A DNA stretch of 64,000 bases from Prolixibacteraceae bacterium (lineage in GTDB: Bacteria; Bacteroidota; Bacteroidia; Bacteroidales; Prolixibacteraceae), in NCBI GenBank assembly GCA_019163175.1, contig JAFLKN010000022.1, positions 54,501 through 118,500 of the forward strand, read 5' to 3'. A program made the position numbers and the translations under genes. This document shows, piece after piece, positions 63,401 through 64,000 of this stretch. A model generated the notes under the pieces. That model saw only the letters and a program-made list of their open reading frames with translations. It did no database searches and was not told where the DNA came from. The stretch's first letter is position 1. Every line of letters starts with the position of its first letter.

Positions 63401-64000
63401 TGAATAAACTGTTTTCATTCACAGACTGATCGATTCCGGCATTCGCAACAGGAGCTTTATTTACCTGCTTCACTGTGATGATTACCTGGTCGGCAATTGA
63501 ATTGAGATTGCCATCGTTTACTACAAGCGAAAAGCTATAAGGTGTGTCCGTTGCAACTTCAGGAGCCGTAAAAGTTGGTTTTTGAGCTGTATTCGAGCTC
63601 AATGTAATTCCGGCAGGTGGAGTCCATAAATAAGTAACTGTAGTTCCATCCGGATCAGAAGACGCCGAACCATCGAGAGTAACAGTAGCGCCTTCGTTGA
63701 GAGTTTGATCTGGTCCGGCATTGGCAACTGGCACTTTGTTTACCTGTTTCACGTTGATAACAACCTGATCAACTGCTGAACTAAGGCTTCCATCGCTAAC
63801 GACAAGCGAAAAGGTATATGGCGTATCCGTTGCAACTTCAGGTGCAGTAAACGTTGGCTTTTGAACTGTATTCGAACTTAAAGTAATTCCGGCAGGTGGA
63901 GTCCATAAATAAGTAACTGTAGTTCCATCAGGATCAGAAGATGCTGAACCATCGAGAGTAACAGTAGCGCCTTCGTTGAGAGTTTGATCTGGTCCGGCAT
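60402..64000 (-). CDS. Type IX secreted protein with tandem PKD/Ig-like repeats (5' end outside window)
   Basis: At least 1199 aa; the frame stays open to the window edge, so the start is beyond 64000 and the GTG at 63752 is not a start. It has nine complete ~93-aa repeats (NKxPxANAGxDQxVNEGxxVTLDGSASSDPDxDxxTYLWTxPxGITLSS... pattern) plus one cut by the edge, then a cadherin-like domain. The C-terminal type IX sorting domain is KIYPNPTKGKVYIKF...IRIYNISGKLLSK...FTPGIYLIKI. Tandem repeats are ~279 bp. It is probably a large surface adhesin or glycan-associated protein. Confidence 0.92.
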   Translation of the reverse strand, partial: AGPDQTLNEGATVTLDGSASSDPDGTTVTYLWTPPAGITLSSNTVQKPTFTAPEVATDTPYTFSLVVSDGSLSSAVDQVVINVKQVNKVPVANAGPDQTLNEGATVTLDGSASSDPDGTTVTYLWTPPAGITLSSNTAQKPTFTAPEVATDTPYSFSLVVNDGNLNSIADQVIITVKQVNKAPVANAGIDQSVNENSLFTLDASGSTDPDNDVLTYLWTPPVGITLSSSTSQKPTFTTPEVSVNTNYTFTLVVRDGVLESSADQVTITVKQGNKAPTANAGTDQTVNEGALVTLAGIASNDPDADPLTYIWTAPSGVTLSSISAASPTFTAPEVTANTTYTFSLIVNDGTVSSTSDQVVITVVQVNKAPIANAGPDQSPNEGTTVTLDGSASSDPETDPITYLWSPPIGITLSSNTVQKPTFTAPEITADTQYTFSLIVNDGSLNSTVDQVIITVKQVSKVPIANAGSDQSSNEKANVTLDGSASSDPDSDPITYLWTPPDGITLSSNTVQKPTFTAPEVSTDTPYTFSLVVNDGNLNSAIDEVIITIKQVNKAPIADAGDDQLVNESSPFTLDGSESSDPDNDVLIYLWSAPAGITLSSNTVQKPTFMAPEVKTDTPFTFTLEVNDGNLKSTDQVIITVKHINIKPVANAGIDKTVNEGSITTLDGTGSADPDNDALTYFWTAPQGITLSSTSNSKPSFTAPEVQSDKTFIFTLKVNDGSVDSNTDEVAITVKQVNKAPIANAGRNQSVNENTVYTLNGSLSSDPDGDLLTYSWTAPDGIVLSSASSAKPSFTAPDVAVNTNYTFTLVVSDGKLNSVADKVIITVKQDNKVPTINAGADQTVDEGSLVTLDASLSSDPDGDALVYIWTAPIGITLTSGNTSKPTFIAPEVTANSNYTFTLVVNDGTVNSSIDQVVVTVNQVNKAPVFTSVKTFSAIEDEPFEFTLEASDIDNDPISFSIANLPGFLKLTKKTNSSAVLSGTFTNQNVGSNPFTLTLTDGKLVSSETIPISVINTDDLPYVKDSIKNISVDKRAPSINIDLKNVFTDDDTGDLLIFSTSLNTNNKVVTTKIAGSILTLTFSTENTGLAELSIAANSNGKVATSKFKVEVKISTGLNPKVDDSEVKIYPNPTKGKVYIKFSQTPKTSKEIRIYNISGKLLSKIVTKEQEEIIDMQLFTPGIYLIKIDQDISKTYKIIRE

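Noticed and set aside
63752..63754. GTG as start of the type IX repeat protein
   Set aside because: The codon is an internal Val in a repeat; the same frame and repeat continue to the window edge.
60900..64000. CRISPR-like or satellite array
   Set aside because: The 279-bp periodicity is in frame and encodes 93-aa PKD/Ig-like domains; there are no short identical repeats with unique spacers.
1..64000. tRNA or rRNA genes
   Set aside because: I looked for T-loop GTTCGAATC-like cores with matching acceptor stems and for conserved rRNA blocks and found none by eye; tRNAscan-SE would be decisive.

Overview
The window is a chromosomal stretch of a Bacteroidota bacterium, most likely class Bacteroidia (Marinilabiliales/Prolixibacteraceae-like; the family is inferred from gene content and no rRNA gene is present). 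Pointers are a type IX secretion C-terminal tail, an ECF sigma/FecR/STN-TonB receptor triplet, GH97, GalM as a lipoprotein, promoters of the TAnnTTTG type, many lipoproteins, and short palindromic intergenic repeats of the kind that litter these genomes. I see no tRNA, rRNA, CRISPR array or complete insertion sequence.

Layout. 1-8.1 kb: pbpC and a giant thioester alpha-2-macroglobulin lipoprotein (minus). 8.2-8.8 kb: a phosphoesterase. 8.85-12.6 kb: an accessory island of four unrelated, AT-rich, plus-strand single genes, three of them followed by a copy of the same ~130-150 bp fold-back repeat, which looks like a gene-cassette array without an integrase. 12.9-18.1 kb: DUF2975/XRE pair, MsrA, YciI-like protein, GH2 mannosidase, L,D-transpeptidase. 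18.3-22.9 kb: a polyamine ABC transporter (potABCD) whose genes are separated by structured repeats. 23-28.2 kb: second accessory island with a DUF4143 ATPase, a UPF1-like helicase fused to a nuclease-like domain, and the degraded 3' end of a group II intron. 28.3-35.8 kb: GH97-araD-araB operon, NDH-2, GalM. 35.9-43 kb: a PLP sulfur enzyme, DUF4159, iron-sulfur flavoprotein, an operon TM2-DUF2752-DUF4870-small ORF-M48 protease, and a PchB-like mutase paired with a DRE-TIM aldolase. 43-48.2 kb: TonB receptor, FecR, ECF sigma, lipoprotein. 48.3-53.7 kb: AmpG-like transporter, alpha/beta hydrolase, SpoIID and GNAT genes. 53.9-59.7 kb: a complete RND efflux operon. 59.9 kb to the end: VanZ and a type IX secreted repeat protein running off the window.

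The two least explained signals are (1) the cassette array at 8.85-11.6 kb, and (2) a conserved ~87-96 bp leader, encoding a tiny MKRA... ORF translationally abutting the next gene, that sits at the same distance in front of both the M48 protease (39.4 kb) and the TolC gene (55.3 kb). The helicase-nuclease protein at 25-27.7 kb is a plausible single-gene defence system.
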